Translations under genes and position numbers: made by a program
NCBI GenBank assembly: GCA_016791465.1
Contig: JAEUWE010000017.1
Span: 1 to 13,480, forward strand
Length of the DNA stretch: 13,480 bases
Source of the DNA: Pseudobdellovibrionaceae bacterium
GTDB taxonomy: Bacteria > Bdellovibrionota > Bdellovibrionia > Bdellovibrionales > JAMPXM01
Direction of reading: 5' to 3'
Notes under the pieces: generated by a model
Databases searched by the model: none
What the model saw: only the letters and a program-made list of their open reading frames with translations
What the model was told of the DNA's origin: nothing
Shown here: one piece after another, positions 13,022-13,480 of the stretch
Numbering within the stretch: the stretch's first letter is position 1
Layout: the number at the start of each line of letters is the position of its first letter

Positions 13022-13480
13022 TCACTTGGGTGTGATCAGGCGCTCGGCGAGTTCGCTCAGTGCGATCGACTCTTGCGTGCCCGTTTCTAGCCACTTCACC
13101 TGAGCGGCTCCCGTTGCGAGCTCATTTGAACCGATGATCACAGCGGCCCGGGCGCCGATTTTGTCGGCGCGTTTCATGCGTTTAGCGAGATTGCCTGAAT
13201 AGCCGATGTCAGTTTTGACTCCTGCGGCCCGAAGTTTTTCTGAGAGTAAAATCGCGGCCTGTTCGGCTTCGTCACCCAAGGGAACAATCGCGACTGGCTC
13301 GGCCGAAGCTGGAAGATCTGGCAAGAGCTCGGCGAGGCGATCGATGCCAAAGGCCCAGCCAACGCCAGGAGTCTGTGGTCCGCCAAGGTCTTTAATCAAT
13401 CCATCGTAGCGTCCGCCGGCAAGGACTGCATTTTGAGAGCCCAGCGCATCGGTCGTAAACTCAAACACGGTGTGGCAGTA
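13022..13480 (-). CDS. hisS: Histidyl-tRNA synthetase, C-terminal part
   Basis: These are the last 152 codons of a gene that enters from the right edge. The enzyme charges tRNA-His with histidine in the cytoplasm. The visible catalytic-domain motifs are YCHTVFEF at fragment residues 1-8, AGGRYDGLI (21-29), a histidine-specific signature, and TPGVGWAFGIDRL (37-49), which is class II motif 3. From about residue 60 (EPVAIVPLGDEAEQAAILLS) the anticodon-binding domain follows, with LAKRMKRADKIGARAAVIIG, and the protein ends at ITPK. The length after motif 3 is normal, so the C-terminus is complete. The stop is TGA at 13024-13022. No start can be given. Confidence 0.95.
   Translation of the reverse strand, partial: YCHTVFEFTTDALGSQNAVLAGGRYDGLIKDLGGPQTPGVGWAFGIDRLAELLPDLPASAEPVAIVPLGDEAEQAAILLSEKLRAAGVKTDIGYSGNLAKRMKRADKIGARAAVIIGSNELATGAAQVKWLETGTQESIALSELAERLITPK

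Overview
The window looks like an ordinary chromosomal stretch of a free-living Gram-negative bacterium with moderate GC content (low to mid 50s by eye). It is cut inside nrdA at the left edge and inside hisS at the right edge. Clear AGGAGG-type ribosome sites, several Sec-type signal peptides, an HD-GYP domain protein, a DUF4123 protein and a polyhydroxyalkanoate (PHA) locus suggest a proteobacterium in the broad sense, perhaps of the Bdellovibrio/Oligoflexia or delta type. This placement is an inference from gene style and was not tested against a database. I see no tRNA, rRNA, CRISPR array, insertion sequence or phage gene.

Layout from left to right. (1) The start of nrdA (ribonucleotide reductase large subunit, minus strand) is preceded by a 515-bp non-coding leader holding small repeats and a palindrome. 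(2) A CorA-type divalent-cation channel (minus) is divergent from a lone DUF4123 protein (plus), a family best known as type VI secretion effector adaptors. (3) A PHA locus follows. A class III-like PHA synthase (minus) has a 59-codon reading frame directly upstream, separated from it by an in-frame TAG and one codon. A phasin-like granule protein is divergent on the plus strand. A near-perfect 22-bp palindrome lies between the two units, and a strong rho-independent terminator follows the phasin. (4) An HD-GYP domain protein (plus) converges on, and overlaps by 4 bases, the last gene of a minus-strand series. In transcription order that series is: small secreted protein of unknown function, acs (acetyl-CoA synthetase), a large aldo/keto reductase, and an exported alpha/beta hydrolase. 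(5) A second exported alpha/beta hydrolase and the 3' part of hisS (both minus) close the window.

Functional links. The phasin and the PHA synthase would act on the same storage granule. Acs supplies acetyl-CoA, a PHA precursor, but it is about 6 kb away in another transcription unit, so a direct link is only possible. Acs and the aldo/keto reductase are 12 bases apart, and a hairpin joins the acs stop codon to the reductase ribosome site, suggesting translational coupling. The points most worth checking are the in-frame TAG in front of the PHA synthase, the palindrome in the divergent PHA region, the DUF4123 protein with no secretion genes beside it, the extra region of about 130 residues in the aldo/keto reductase, and the leader hairpins of acs.
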